Shown here piece after piece: positions 49,106 to 58,336 of a DNA stretch of 64,000 nucleotides; position 1 is the stretch's first letter; each line of letters opens with the position of its first letter. The stretch is from Xanthomarina gelatinilytica. GTDB lineage: Bacteria > Bacteroidota > Bacteroidia > Flavobacteriales > Flavobacteriaceae. The stretch covers positions 186,001 to 250,000 of the forward strand of contig NZ_ANLA01000004.1 of assembly GCF_000348685.1 (NCBI RefSeq), given 5' to 3'. The notes under the pieces were generated by a model. It did no database searches. It was not told the DNA's origin and was given only the letters and a program-made list of their open reading frames with translations. The translations under genes were made by a program, and so were the position numbers.

Positions 49106-50440
49106 TTAATGCTTTTGTGAAAGTGGTAAAAACTCTTTTCTAAATTTAATTATCAATGGAAAACCTCTAGCCATGATCCAGCAAGTAAATGCTATAAAAA
49201 TGGCATAGAGTTTTAAATCTAAAGAATCCAACCAAAACAAAATAGGAACAAATACAAAAAAGGTTGAAAACAACAAGAGATTTCGTAAGTCTTTCATTTT
49301 ACCAAGCCCTTTAAACATCCCATCAAAAATAAAAGCAATGGCACAAAAGGGCTGCATGGCAAGTACCATCCAAAATATGTTGTAAAATTCTTTTAAAACT
49401 TCTGGTTCTTTAGTAAAAACGGTTCCTATAAAATAATAAAACAAGCTTCCCAAGAGAGCCAAAAACACACCTAAATAAACCCCATACCTAATCAACTTGT
49501 TGCTTAATGTTATTAATTTACCATACTCTTTTCCTCCTAAAAGTTTTCCGGACAAAATATTTCCAGCACTGGCATAGCCATCAATAATAAAAGCACCAAG
49601 AAACCATAAATTTATGGCAATGGTATAAGCAGCAATATATTGTTTGCCATAACTGGTTGAAAATGCACTGGCAAAATAAAGCGTGACGTTTAAGGCTAAC
49701 GTTCTTACAAACAAATTAAGTATCATAACCGTAAAACGTTTTATTTCCTTATTAAATGGCAACATCAGTTTTAAAGAAATGGGCGTTTTTTTAAGTAAGT
49801 AATAGGCAGACAAAGCTGCCATTAGCACTTGTGCAACAAAGCTTGCATAAGCTGCTCCTTGTATGTGCATGGCAGGAACATACCCTTTGATTCCATATAC
49901 CAAAACCACATCCAGCACTATGTTTGATGCTGCCCCAACTATAGCAATTATCATAGGATAATAGGTGTTTTGCAACCCTCTAAAAGTCCCAAATACTGCA
50001 ATGGTAAACAAGGTAAATGGAAAACCAAACACTCTAATTTGATAATACGCAACACTATAATCCAAAATAAGATTTGAAGCATTATAAAGTTTGAAAATTT
50101 GCTCCGCAAATGGATAGCTTACCAATATGATTAATATACTAATGGACGTGATAATAAAAATAGCCTGAGCTGGTAAGTTTTTAACCTTATCCAGATTATT
50201 TGCACCAACGTATTGTGACACTATGGATGAAATAGCACTTCTGGTTTGTCCAAAAACCCAAATAAGCATGGATATGAACGCTCCAACAATTCCAACTGCT
50301 GCTAAAGATTCTGTGGCATTGATATCCACATTTCCAACAATAGCTGTATCGGTTAACGATAAAATAGGTTCAGACACTCCAGCTATCAAAGCTGGAATGG
50401 CTAGTTTGTTTATGTGCTTAAAGCTAATGTTAGTGCTCAC
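49106..50440 (-). CDS. MATE family efflux transporter
   Basis: 444 residues, about 12 membrane helices in two homologous halves. MATE signs: LAIPALIAGVSEPILSLTDTAIVGNVDINATESLAAVGIVG, the second half of which is the canonical VDTAfVGh-like stretch, and YVGANNLDKVKNLPAQA. It is related to the DinF branch of Na+ or H+ drug antiporters. The ATG overlaps the GNAT stop by four bases, so they are coupled. Confidence 0.94.
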   Translation of the reverse strand: MSTNISFKHINKLAIPALIAGVSEPILSLTDTAIVGNVDINATESLAAVGIVGAFISMLIWVFGQTRSAISSIVSQYVGANNLDKVKNLPAQAIFIITSISILIILVSYPFAEQIFKLYNASNLILDYSVAYYQIRVFGFPFTLFTIAVFGTFRGLQNTYYPMIIAIVGAASNIVLDVVLVYGIKGYVPAMHIQGAAYASFVAQVLMAALSAYYLLKKTPISLKLMLPFNKEIKRFTVMILNLFVRTLALNVTLYFASAFSTSYGKQYIAAYTIAINLWFLGAFIIDGYASAGNILSGKLLGGKEYGKLITLSNKLIRYGVYLGVFLALLGSLFYYFIGTVFTKEPEVLKEFYNIFWMVLAMQPFCAIAFIFDGMFKGLGKMKDLRNLLLFSTFFVFVPILFWLDSLDLKLYAIFIAFTCWIMARGFPLIIKFRKEFLPLSQKH

Positions 50441-50937
50441 AGTATAAGTTCGTAACAGTGAAAAGGATGTTCACTTTGATTTGGGAAATAAATATCTTCC
50501 AACTGTTTGTAATTGCGAAGTTCGTAAAATTTTTGATTTCGTTTGTTTTGAGAAAAGGTATCCAATCTTATGGAATTTGCCTGGTTTTGTCTGGCTAAAG
50601 TTTCGGCAAAATCCATAAGTTTCTTTGCATACCCTTTACCTTGATGCTCTGGGTGAACTGCCAACCTGTGAATGTATATGTTATTCTTATTGGGTGTTAG
50701 CCAAGTTACAGGAAGGTATTCTTTATCCATATAAGTTGAAACAACCACACAACCTATAATTTTAGACGGGTTTTCAATAACATACAATTCGTTTCTTGAA
50801 ACGTCGTTTTTAAAAGTAGAAAAATCTGGATAGTGCGCATTCCATTGAAAAATGCCTTGACCTACCATAAAAGCAGCACATGCCTTCGTTATTTTTAAAA
50901 TGTCATCAATATCTTTATAAGTAGCTTTCCGAATCAT
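50437..50937 (-). CDS. GNAT family N-acetyltransferase
   Basis: 166 residues. Acetyl-CoA loop Q/R-x-x-G-x-G/A in VHPEHQGKGYAKKLMDFAETLARQNQANSIRLDT (about residues 88-125), preceded by IYIHRLAV (motif D-A). It opens MIRKATYKDIDDILKITKACAAFM. Acceptor molecule unknown. The gene leads the MATE gene and the two short ORFs in one likely operon. Confidence 0.93.
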   Translation of the reverse strand: MIRKATYKDIDDILKITKACAAFMVGQGIFQWNAHYPDFSTFKNDVSRNELYVIENPSKIIGCVVVSTYMDKEYLPVTWLTPNKNNIYIHRLAVHPEHQGKGYAKKLMDFAETLARQNQANSIRLDTFSQNKRNQKFYELRNYKQLEDIYFPNQSEHPFHCYELIL

Positions 50938-50947
50938 TTTTAATGTT

Positions 50948-50955
50948 TACTTTTG
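50948..50955 (+). promoter_or_regulatory. -7 promoter box (TACTTTTG) of the universal stress gene
   Basis: Exact TAnnTTTG match. Expected start near 50962, about 32 bases before the ATG at 50994. Confidence 0.5.
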
Positions 50956-50993
50956 CATAAGTTTTGTGTAAATTTAGTTTTTAATTCTTGATT

Positions 50994-51791
50994 ATGAAGA
51001 ATATATTAGTTCCTGTTGGTTCGTCTAAAAATGCTGTAAGCCATTTACAATATGCTGTAGATTTTGCCAAGGCTTTTGGTGCAAAATTACACGTTGTTCA
51101 AATTTACAATATATATACTAAGGCAGGAACCATGATTAAAGTGGATCATATTCTAGAACGTGAGAGTTTGGAGTTTTTAAAATCTCATGTTGCCAAGGTA
51201 GATACCAAAGGAGTGGATGTGCATATTAAGACATTTAAAGGAAAACTGGTAGACACTATAGAATTGGTATGTAAATCCTTGGATATTGATTTAATATTGA
51301 TAGAACCTAGAACAAATTCTGTAAGAGAAGAAGTCTATTTGGGTAAAACCTCTGGAAAAATCATTAAGCAAACCAATATTCCTGCCTTAATAGTTCCTGA
51401 AGGTTATACATACAAACCTATTATCTATATTTTAATGGCCTTGAAATCTGCCATTATAAAAAAAGAAAACGCTTTAAATCCTTTAATGGATATTAAAAAT
51501 CAATTTAAGTCTATTGTTAATTTATTATTGGTCAAGACACCTTATCACAATGAAGGTGATTTTGATATTGATGAGAAATTATCGGCCATTATTACTAACA
51601 CCACTTATACAGAAAATGCCACCACTTTTCAGGGTGTTTTAGAGCATTACAAAGATAACGATCCAGACTTGTTGTGTGTTGTTAGACGCAAACGTGGGTT
51701 TTTCACCAAACTCTGGGAAAAGAACACCATTTTGAAAAAAGATTTTCAAAGTACAACATTACCAGTTTTGGTTTTAAGTGGATTGAAATAA
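50994..51791 (+). CDS. Universal stress protein, tandem-domain
   Basis: 265 residues from ATG 50994 (MKNILVPVGSSKNAVSHLQYAVDFAKAFGAKLHVVQIY). The first Usp domain is standard (residues 1-135, with DIDLILIEPRTNS and TSGKIIKQTNIPALIVPEGY), the end carrying the Gly/Thr loop for nucleotide binding. The second half (residues 136-265) shows weaker Usp-like order, so it is a degenerate second domain. A cytoplasmic stress response protein. The TTG at 50988 is not the start. Confidence 0.88.
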   Translation: MKNILVPVGSSKNAVSHLQYAVDFAKAFGAKLHVVQIYNIYTKAGTMIKVDHILERESLEFLKSHVAKVDTKGVDVHIKTFKGKLVDTIELVCKSLDIDLILIEPRTNSVREEVYLGKTSGKIIKQTNIPALIVPEGYTYKPIIYILMALKSAIIKKENALNPLMDIKNQFKSIVNLLLVKTPYHNEGDFDIDEKLSAIITNTTYTENATTFQGVLEHYKDNDPDLLCVVRRKRGFFTKLWEKNTILKKDFQSTTLPVLVLSGLK

Positions 51792-51793
51792 AT

Positions 51794-51825
51794 TTGTTTA
51801 ATTTAACCAAAGTAATGTATCTTTG
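51794..51825 (+). promoter_or_regulatory. Promoter of the tRNA-Ala gene
   Basis: TTG at 51794-51796, a 21-base spacer and TATCTTTG at 51818-51825, an exact Bacteroidota match on both elements. The expected start near 51832 leaves about 29 bases of 5' leader before the tRNA. Confidence 0.6.
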
Positions 51826-51860
51826 TCTGCTGTTGGAAGAAGGTGGCGAAAAAATAATTT

Positions 51861-51934
51861 GGGGGATTAGCTCAGTTGGCTAGAGCGCTACGCTGGCAGC
51901 GTAGAGGTCATCGGTTCGAATCCGATATTCTCCA
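51861..51934 (+). tRNA. tRNA-Ala(GGC)
   Basis: Seventy-four bases fold as a complete cloverleaf: acceptor GGGGGAT/ATTCTCC, D-arm GCTC/GAGC, anticodon stem CTACG/CGTAG with loop CTGGCAG (anticodon GGC), and T-arm ATCGG/CCGAT with loop TTCGAAT. The G3-U70 pair, the identity element of alanine tRNA, is present. Discriminator A; the CCA end is not encoded (the next bases are CAG). The gene stands alone with its own promoter. Confidence 0.97.
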
Positions 51935-51937
51935 CAG

Positions 51938-51973
51938 ATAAAAAGTCTTTATTTAAAACATAAAGACTTTTTT
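51938..51973. terminator. Terminator after tRNA-Ala
   Basis: Arms AAAAGTCTTTAT (51941-51952) and ATAAAGACTTTT (51960-51971), 7-base loop, followed by a T run on the plus strand; an A run on the other side makes it usable for the convergent hydrolase gene too. Confidence 0.8.
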
Positions 51974-52812
51974 TATTTTATAAAATCGATACTTTTTTCA
52001 ACAACTAAGTTTAATTCTTTAGGTAGATTTTCGTTCTCCCAAGGATGTTTAGAGCCAAAGACATGATTACCGTTTTCTATGGAAATCAATTTACTTTTGG
52101 GATTCCAGGCATGCAACATGTTAGCTTCATTGAAAGGAATGGATGTGTCTGAATCTCCATGTACAATAAGATGTGGGATTTTTAACCTTTTAGTGGCCAA
52201 TTCAATGTTTAAACGGGTTTCATTGGCCTTGAAATCTTTATAAAACTGATATTTATGAGGCATTTGCTGCTTGGTTCTTCCGTTTAACACATATTTTACA
52301 CCTTCTTTTTTCCATGTCTCTAAATCGCCAATAGTAGCAGTTCTCTTGGCAAAATCGCAAACACTTGCCCAAGTTATTAATTTTGTGATCCTTGTATCTT
52401 CTGAAGCAAAAATGGTTGCAATTCCGCCACCTCGGGAATGTCCAATTAATGTCACATAGTTGGTATTGATTTCCGTTTTAAATGGGTTTTCATTAGATAG
52501 CAAGTAATTTAATACATCTTTCAAATCTTGGAGTTCCTTGGAGTAATTGTTTTCTGAGAATGCTTCTAAATCCGGGAAATCCATTGGGTTTTCTATAGTT
52601 CCTCCATTATGTGAAAAATTAAATTTTACAAAAAAGTAATTTTTGTTTTTGAAAGCTTCTGCCACTACATCCCAACTTCCCCAATCTTTAAACCCTTTAT
52701 AGCCATGACAAAATACAACCAAGGGTTTTAGTGTTTTAGATGGGTTAAAAAAAGCATCCCAAAGGATTGGTTTTTGCTTTTTCCGATTTAATATGAGATT
52801 TTTGGTAATCAT
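51973..52812 (-). CDS. Alpha/beta hydrolase
   Basis: 279 residues. Alpha/beta-hydrolase signs: LVVFCHGYKGFKDWGSWDVVA (oxyanion region), nucleophile elbow GHSRGGG (Ser about residue 128), acid LIVHGDSDTSIP and final His in ENGNHVFGSKHP. Dienelactone hydrolase / acylaminoacyl-peptidase-like group; substrate unknown. It overlaps the AddB-like gene's stop by four bases, a coupling seen also in other genes of this window. Confidence 0.9.
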   Translation of the reverse strand: MITKNLILNRKKQKPILWDAFFNPSKTLKPLVVFCHGYKGFKDWGSWDVVAEAFKNKNYFFVKFNFSHNGGTIENPMDFPDLEAFSENNYSKELQDLKDVLNYLLSNENPFKTEINTNYVTLIGHSRGGGIATIFASEDTRITKLITWASVCDFAKRTATIGDLETWKKEGVKYVLNGRTKQQMPHKYQFYKDFKANETRLNIELATKRLKIPHLIVHGDSDTSIPFNEANMLHAWNPKSKLISIENGNHVFGSKHPWENENLPKELNLVVEKSIDFIK

Positions 52813-55568
52813 TCTATTTCCTTTTCAACAAAATCCATTTCAAGATTACAAATTTCAAGAATGAGCTTTTTTAATTCCGTTTCAAAAAATTGGAGAGTGT
52901 CGTTATAAATAAGCGTGTTTTTATTCCTGTCGTAAGTACTTTCTTTTTTTGCAAATTTTAAAAATCCTGAACTTAAGTTTTTAAACGAAATAACACCTGC
53001 TTCCAGAGGCAGATTGACTTTACGGTCTTTAAACATGGCATATGCATAACATAACACTTGAAAGGATTTACTGTATTTTGCATAGTCGGTTGTTAAATCT
53101 TCCCAATCAATTACCTCAACCTGATTTTGAAGGACTTTTCCTGTTTTATAGTCAATAATTCTGGTAATGCCATTATATTGGTCTACCCTATCTACTTTAC
53201 CTGTTAAGTATACAGGAAAATCCAATTCCTTAAGGTCTATTAAAACCTTGTTTTCACTTTCTATGGCAACAATATTTATTTTATTGCCATTTTGCAATTC
53301 TTCAATCTCTAGGTTTAAAAAATTATTTATATAACGTTTGGCAATTTCATATACAATCAGGTTTTTACCTTTGGTGATGTCTCCTTGTTTATAAAACGCT
53401 TTAAAATGATTGGTAACTGTTGTGTCCACCAAGGTTTTCATGTGTTTTACATGGTCAACAGTAAGTTGTTTTCCTTCCAGAGGCTTATAAAAATCTTCTA
53501 AGGTATTATGTATCACATTGCCTAGAGTATTTGCTGCAATGGTTTCTTCAACCTCATCATATTCTCCAATTTTCAAAACTTTTTGATTGTAAAAATCTAT
53601 TGGATTTCTTATATAATTGGTTAAAGATGAAGGTGAAAACCCTTTGTTGGCAATATCCTTTAAGCGTTCCAGTACGTTTGGCGTTTTGTAAATATGATGT
53701 AATGTAGGTTTTGACAAACTAACATCTGGAAGCACCAATTTATGTGTAATGGTATGGATGCCCTCCAATTCCAATTGTGTTATAAGCCTGCTCTTTTCTC
53801 CACCATTTAAAACATCTGCTTCGGTATTATATAGTATGTGTACTTGTTTTGCGCGTTGTATCAATCTGTAAAAATGATAGGAATAAACAGCATCCTTTTC
53901 TTTATAAGTTGGTAAATTGTATTGCAATTTCACATCAAAAGGAATAAAGGAGTTGTTGCTTTTCCCAGAAGGTAAAACACCTTCGTTAACAGAAGAAATG
54001 ATAACCGTTTCAAAATCTAAAACCCGAGATTCCAACATACCCATAACCTGTAAGCCCTGTAAGGGTTCTCCTTTAAAATCTAGTGTTTCACTACTTAATA
54101 AATTTTTATATACCTCAAAAAGGGTTTGCACGTTTTTTAAATGTGGATAAGTGGCATGCAGTCTGCTTAGTTCATTAAACAACTCATTGAACCTATATAA
54201 ATATTCCAGATGTAGTAGATTGTCATATTTTTTATTATCGAGATTGTTTTTAATTAGGAATATGAGTTTTTTGGTTTGTTTTAAGGCTTTATTGGCTTCG
54301 TTATCCCAGGTTCCAAATAAAACCTCTATAATTTCGGTAAAAGGTTCTGAGAGTTCTTTTAATTGCGCTGTGTTTAAGTAAACCAAGTTGTTTTGTTGAA
54401 TGGTATTGACTATTTCTGTAATCTTGGTTTTAGGGTTTATTTCAAATAAGGGACTGATATTTTGATGGGATAAAATGGCAATGATATCTTTGTAATAGTA
54501 ATTAGAATTGGAGTCCTTGTGCAAATAGAACAATCTTTCGAACAAAGTAGCCAATGGAACAGAACTTAAGGGCAGACCCATGGTTATGTTTAGGGCATTG
54601 ACCGTTGAAGGCAAGGAATTCAAAACAGGAAGCAGTAACCCTTCATCTCCCAATACAATGGCCGTTTTGTCTAAATTTCCCCGATTAGAAATCAGGGTGT
54701 TTAAAATAGAACCAATTTGTTTGGCTTGACCCACATTTTTTGGTACGCCATAAACGGAAATCTCTTTTTCCTGAGTATAATTATTGGAAACCCAATTAAA
54801 GGGATTTGCTTTAAAATAGGACCAGTTTTGCTTATATTGTTTCACAAACAAACCAGCATCGTGTAAGGGATTGTTTAAATAGCTTGTTTCAATATCCCAA
54901 TATATTTCAGCCAATTCGTTTTGAAGCAGTTCTTGAATAATGGTTTCTTCAGCTTTATTTAAAGCATTAAAGCCTAAAAAAACAAGTTTTTTATCTGTAT
55001 TGGTTTGAATATAGCTTTCAATATTGTTAACAGCTTCCCTATAAATCAATCCTTGATATCCAATCCCTTTATGGATAAGGGTCTCTGTAAAATGATTGTA
55101 GTACTCCAATAACTTGTTCCAAAAGGCAAGATACTTTTTTATGAAATCTGATTTATTTTCTTGTTGGGACCAGTGATTGATATCCTGTATGGCACTCAAG
55201 TAATTAAGTATGTCTTCTTGAGGTATCAAATAACGATCTATTTCGTTAAAGTCCTGAATAATTACTTGGGCCCATTTTGAAAAAGACTCAAACGAATCCT
55301 GTTCCGATGGTTTAGTGAGTTCTTTATAAACGGTATAAAACTCAAAAAGCAATTCCACATTAGAGATGGGTTTTAACTGAGATAAATTGCTTGTAAACTC
55401 TTCTATGCTTAGTATTTCTGGAGAAAAAACCGTTTGTTGGTACACATGTGGTATATTGTTTTTCAGGAAAACGCCCGCTCTTTTACTTGGTAAAACAAAG
55501 GTAAGATTAGCAATGATTTCTTTATTTGCTTTAAGTGTTTGGAGTACTTCATGAATAAATGTTGTCAT
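52809..55568 (-). CDS. AddB-like PD-(D/E)XK nuclease with inactivated helicase domain
   Basis: 919 residues. The N-terminus has a degenerate Walker-A-like FVLPSKRAGVFLKNNI (no GKT), a UvrD-like scaffold (about 1-600) and ends in a PD-(D/E)XK nuclease with the typical motif ITRIIDYKTGK (about residue 835) and the QxxxY-type QVLCYAYAM. This is the layout of AddB, the partner of AddA in double-strand break repair. Iron-sulfur Cys of the full AddB were not found in the short reading. Its probable partner lies at 58337. Confidence 0.88.
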   Translation of the reverse strand: MTTFIHEVLQTLKANKEIIANLTFVLPSKRAGVFLKNNIPHVYQQTVFSPEILSIEEFTSNLSQLKPISNVELLFEFYTVYKELTKPSEQDSFESFSKWAQVIIQDFNEIDRYLIPQEDILNYLSAIQDINHWSQQENKSDFIKKYLAFWNKLLEYYNHFTETLIHKGIGYQGLIYREAVNNIESYIQTNTDKKLVFLGFNALNKAEETIIQELLQNELAEIYWDIETSYLNNPLHDAGLFVKQYKQNWSYFKANPFNWVSNNYTQEKEISVYGVPKNVGQAKQIGSILNTLISNRGNLDKTAIVLGDEGLLLPVLNSLPSTVNALNITMGLPLSSVPLATLFERLFYLHKDSNSNYYYKDIIAILSHQNISPLFEINPKTKITEIVNTIQQNNLVYLNTAQLKELSEPFTEIIEVLFGTWDNEANKALKQTKKLIFLIKNNLDNKKYDNLLHLEYLYRFNELFNELSRLHATYPHLKNVQTLFEVYKNLLSSETLDFKGEPLQGLQVMGMLESRVLDFETVIISSVNEGVLPSGKSNNSFIPFDVKLQYNLPTYKEKDAVYSYHFYRLIQRAKQVHILYNTEADVLNGGEKSRLITQLELEGIHTITHKLVLPDVSLSKPTLHHIYKTPNVLERLKDIANKGFSPSSLTNYIRNPIDFYNQKVLKIGEYDEVEETIAANTLGNVIHNTLEDFYKPLEGKQLTVDHVKHMKTLVDTTVTNHFKAFYKQGDITKGKNLIVYEIAKRYINNFLNLEIEELQNGNKINIVAIESENKVLIDLKELDFPVYLTGKVDRVDQYNGITRIIDYKTGKVLQNQVEVIDWEDLTTDYAKYSKSFQVLCYAYAMFKDRKVNLPLEAGVISFKNLSSGFLKFAKKESTYDRNKNTLIYNDTLQFFETELKKLILEICNLEMDFVEKEIE

Positions 55569-55580
55569 AGTATAAAAATA

Positions 55581-55610
55581 AAAAACGCTCCGAAAAATCG
55601 GAGCGTTTTT
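55581..55610 (-). terminator. Terminator of the OmpA gene
   Basis: Perfect 13-base arms AAAAACGCTCCGA (55581-55593) and TCGGAGCGTTTTT (55598-55610) around the tetraloop AAAA, 26 bases past the ompA stop. It also lies only 12 bases upstream of the AddB start, which may cut AddB off from read-through. Confidence 0.85.
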
Positions 55611-55635
55611 AAAACTATTTTATGTTATAATCAGC

Positions 55636-56994
55636 TTATTTTACTAAGTTAATTTCAACTCTTCTGTTGTTTGCTCTACCAGCTCTAGTTTTGTTAGAAT
55701 CAATTGGTCTAGATTCTCCATAACCTTCGTGAGTAAGTCTATTAGAAGCAACACCATTAGAAATTAAGTAATTCATTACAGAACTAGCTCTTTCTTTAGA
55801 TAACTTCATGTTTAATGCTTCGCTACCTACGCTGTCTGTATGACCTTCAATATTGAACTTAGCATTTGGATACTCTTTTAAGATTCCAATAATGTTTTGT
55901 AACACTTCAGCTGATTGCTCTTTAATTGAAGATTTACCAGTGTCGAATAAGATAGTTTTAGCATAGGCATTTAATGATTTCTGTACTGCCTCAGTTACCT
56001 CTGGACAACCTTGGTTAGCAACTGTTCCAACTTTGTCTGGACATAAATCATCTTTATCAGCAACACCATCTCCATCTCTATCTGGCCAAGGACATCCATT
56101 GTTTGCAGCAGGACCAGCTTCGTTTGGACATTTATCATCTTTATCAGCAATTCCATCACCATCAGCATCAGGACAACCGTTTAATTCTTTAGGACCAGCA
56201 ACTGTAGGGCAGTTATCTTTGTTATCAGGAATTCCGTCGCCATCAGTATCAGGACATCCATTGAATTCAGCTAAACCAGCTTCATTTGGACATTCGTCTT
56301 TGCTATCTTCAATACCATCTCCATCAGTATCAGGACAACCGTTAAATTCAGCTAAACCAGCTACTTCTGGACAAGCATCATCTTTGTCGTAGATACCATC
56401 TCCATCTGTGTCTTTTCCTCCAAATTTAAATGTTAAACCTGCATAGTGTTGAAAGTGTGTAGCTAAATAATCTTCGAACGCATGTTTGTATGTACTTTGT
56501 AAAGTAAATCCAATATTTTCAGTAAACCATAAGTTAAGACCAAGTGCACCATTAAGGGTTCCTGCTCCAATTTCGTCTACCCAAGTGTAACCACCACCTA
56601 CTCCTAGGTAAGGCTCAACTACTTTAGAATTAATTAATTTTGCGAAACTATATTTAACAGTTCCATCTACTCCGTAATAAGACATATCACTTACATCAGC
56701 ATCGCCCCAACTTTCAATTTTGTTGATAGACCCAGTAACTCCAAAAGAGAAACCATTGCTAAAATACTTTGAAACTGTAAGACTTGATAATGAAGGTAAG
56801 ATATTCCAGTGATCACGAGCATTAAAATACTCATCGAAATAATCACCAAGTGGAGCATCTTCTCCTGTTGGATAGAAATCAACGGCGTTTACTCCTAGAC
56901 TGATAGCCCATGGATTGTTTTCATCTTGTGCATTAATGTTGCTAAAACTTAACATAAGCAACATTGCGAACAATAATCTGCTAAGATTTTTCAT
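55636..56994 (-). CDS. OmpA family protein with thrombospondin type 3 repeats
   Basis: 452 residues from ATG 56994 ([22 protein letters not shown] signal). An N-terminal 8-strand barrel (about 25-195) is followed by five thrombospondin type 3 calcium-binding repeats (about bases 56002-56412, each D-x-D-G-D-G with C-P; 27-29 residues) and a C-terminal OmpA domain that binds peptidoglycan ([45 protein letters not shown]). It is a Flavobacteriaceae outer-membrane protein. The TTG at 57000 is not the start. It has two upstream -7 boxes. Confidence 0.95.
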   Translation of the reverse strand: MKNLSRLLFAMLLMLSFSNINAQDENNPWAISLGVNAVDFYPTGEDAPLGDYFDEYFNARDHWNILPSLSSLTVSKYFSNGFSFGVTGSINKIESWGDADVSDMSYYGVDGTVKYSFAKLINSKVVEPYLGVGGGYTWVDEIGAGTLNGALGLNLWFTENIGFTLQSTYKHAFEDYLATHFQHYAGLTFKFGGKDTDGDGIYDKDDACPEVAGLAEFNGCPDTDGDGIEDSKDECPNEAGLAEFNGCPDTDGDGIPDNKDNCPTVAGPKELNGCPDADGDGIADKDDKCPNEAGPAANNGCPWPDRDGDGVADKDDLCPDKVGTVANQGCPEVTEAVQKSLNAYAKTILFDTGKSSIKEQSAEVLQNIIGILKEYPNAKFNIEGHTDSVGSEALNMKLSKERASSVMNYLISNGVASNRLTHEGYGESRPIDSNKTRAGRANNRRVEINLVK

Positions 56995-57029
56995 ATTCAA
57001 AAATTTAATTTTTAAGTGTTAATTGTAAG

Positions 57030-57037
57030 CAAAAGTA
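57030..57037 (-). promoter_or_regulatory. First -7 box (TACTTTTG) upstream of ompA
   Basis: Exact TAnnTTTG match on the minus strand, 36 bases from the ompA ATG at 56994. Confidence 0.45.
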
Positions 57038-57062
57038 AGTTGTTAAATGTTATTAACAAAGA

Positions 57063-57070
57063 CAAATATA
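57063..57070 (-). promoter_or_regulatory. Second -7 box (TATATTTG) upstream of ompA
   Basis: Exact TAnnTTTG match on the minus strand, 33 bases further upstream than the first box. Two boxes suggest strong or dual control of this abundant outer-membrane protein. Confidence 0.45.
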
Positions 57071-57119
57071 GAAAAATATTGAATAATTTACCTAAAATCT
57101 GCTTGTTTGTATAAATTTT

Positions 57120-58313
57120 TTAAATTATTTCTAAAACTTTTCCAATTTTTATAAAGGCATTGATAGCCTTATCCAGATGCTCCCTTTCATGGGCTGCAGA
57201 TAATTGAACCCTTATTCTTGCTTTTTCCTTTGGAACAACTGGGAAAAAGAATCCAATAACGTAAACACCTTCTTTTAACAATAAATTTGCCATGGTTTGT
57301 GCTAGTTTGGCATCGTACAACATCACTGGTACAATGGCCGAATCCCCATCTATGATATCGAAACCGGCTTTTTTCATACCTGCTTTAAAGTACTTGGTGT
57401 TTTCTTCTAGTTTATCTCTTAAGGAAGTGTTGTTTTTTAACATATCGAACACCTTGATGGAAGCTCCTACTATTGCAGGTGCCAAGGAGTTTGAGAACAG
57501 GTAAGGTCTTGATCTTTGACGTAGTATTTCAATAATCTCCTTTTTGCCTGTAGTGTAACCTCCCATGGCTCCTCCCAGTGCTTTTCCAAGGGTTCCGGTA
57601 ATAATGTCTACTCTTCCCAACACATTTTTTTCTTCAATGGTACCTATTCCTGTTTTTCCTATAAAACCTGCAGCATGGCATTCGTCTACCATTACCAAAG
57701 CATCATATTTTTCTGCTAAATCGCATATTTTGTCCAATGGAGCCAATAGTCCGTCCATGGAGAAAACGCCATCTGTAACAATAATTTTAAATCGCGCACC
57801 ATTTTTAATGGCTTCCATTAACTGAGTTTCCAAATCGGCCATATCGTTGTTTTTATAACGATATCTGGCTGCTTTGCATAATCTTACACCATCTATAATG
57901 GAGGCATGATTTAAAGAGTCTGAAATAATGGCGTCTTCAGCGCCAAACAAGGGTTCAAAAACACCTCCATTGGCATCAAAAGCTGCTGCATATAAAATGG
58001 TGTCTTCTGTGTCATAAAAATCGGCAATTTTATGTTCCAATTCTTTGTGAATATCTTGTGTTCCACAAATAAAACGAACCGACGACATCCCAAAACCATG
58101 TGTATCCATAACATCTTTTGCTGCTTGAACCACCTCTGGATGAGACGATAGACCCAAATAATTATTGGCACAAAAGTTTAAAACTGTTTCGCCTGTGTTC
58201 AAGGTTATTTCCGCTCCTTGGGCAGAGGTTATAATGCGTTCGGTTTTAAATAATCCACTGTCCTTAATTTCCTGTATTTCGTTTTCTAAATGTTCTTTGA
58301 TTTTTCCGTACAT
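57120..58313 (-). CDS. kbl: Glycine C-acetyltransferase (2-amino-3-ketobutyrate CoA ligase)
   Basis: 397 residues, standard length. Alpha-oxoamine synthase fold: [14 protein letters not shown], the PLP Lys in [21 protein letters not shown] (about residue 245) and [31 protein letters not shown]. It cleaves 2-amino-3-ketobutyrate with CoA to glycine and acetyl-CoA in threonine breakdown. A threonine dehydrogenase partner is not in the window. The related 8-amino-7-oxononanoate synthase is a lesser alternative. Confidence 0.93.
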   Translation of the reverse strand: MYGKIKEHLENEIQEIKDSGLFKTERIITSAQGAEITLNTGETVLNFCANNYLGLSSHPEVVQAAKDVMDTHGFGMSSVRFICGTQDIHKELEHKIADFYDTEDTILYAAAFDANGGVFEPLFGAEDAIISDSLNHASIIDGVRLCKAARYRYKNNDMADLETQLMEAIKNGARFKIIVTDGVFSMDGLLAPLDKICDLAEKYDALVMVDECHAAGFIGKTGIGTIEEKNVLGRVDIITGTLGKALGGAMGGYTTGKKEIIEILRQRSRPYLFSNSLAPAIVGASIKVFDMLKNNTSLRDKLEENTKYFKAGMKKAGFDIIDGDSAIVPVMLYDAKLAQTMANLLLKEGVYVIGFFFPVVPKEKARIRVQLSAAHEREHLDKAINAFIKIGKVLEII

Positions 58314-58336
58314 GTCTTGGTTGTTTTTTTACAAAT

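Noticed and set aside
51935-51937. Encoded CCA end of tRNA-Ala
   Set aside because: The bases after discriminator A are CAG, not CCA; the CCA must be added by nucleotidyltransferase.
56033-56392. Plus-strand ORF of 119 codons with internal repeats and regular DNA repeats suggesting CRISPR-like spacing
   Set aside because: It is antisense to the five thrombospondin type 3 repeats of the OmpA protein. The DNA repeats follow the protein repeats (81-87 bases) and are not identical; there are no spacers or cas genes.
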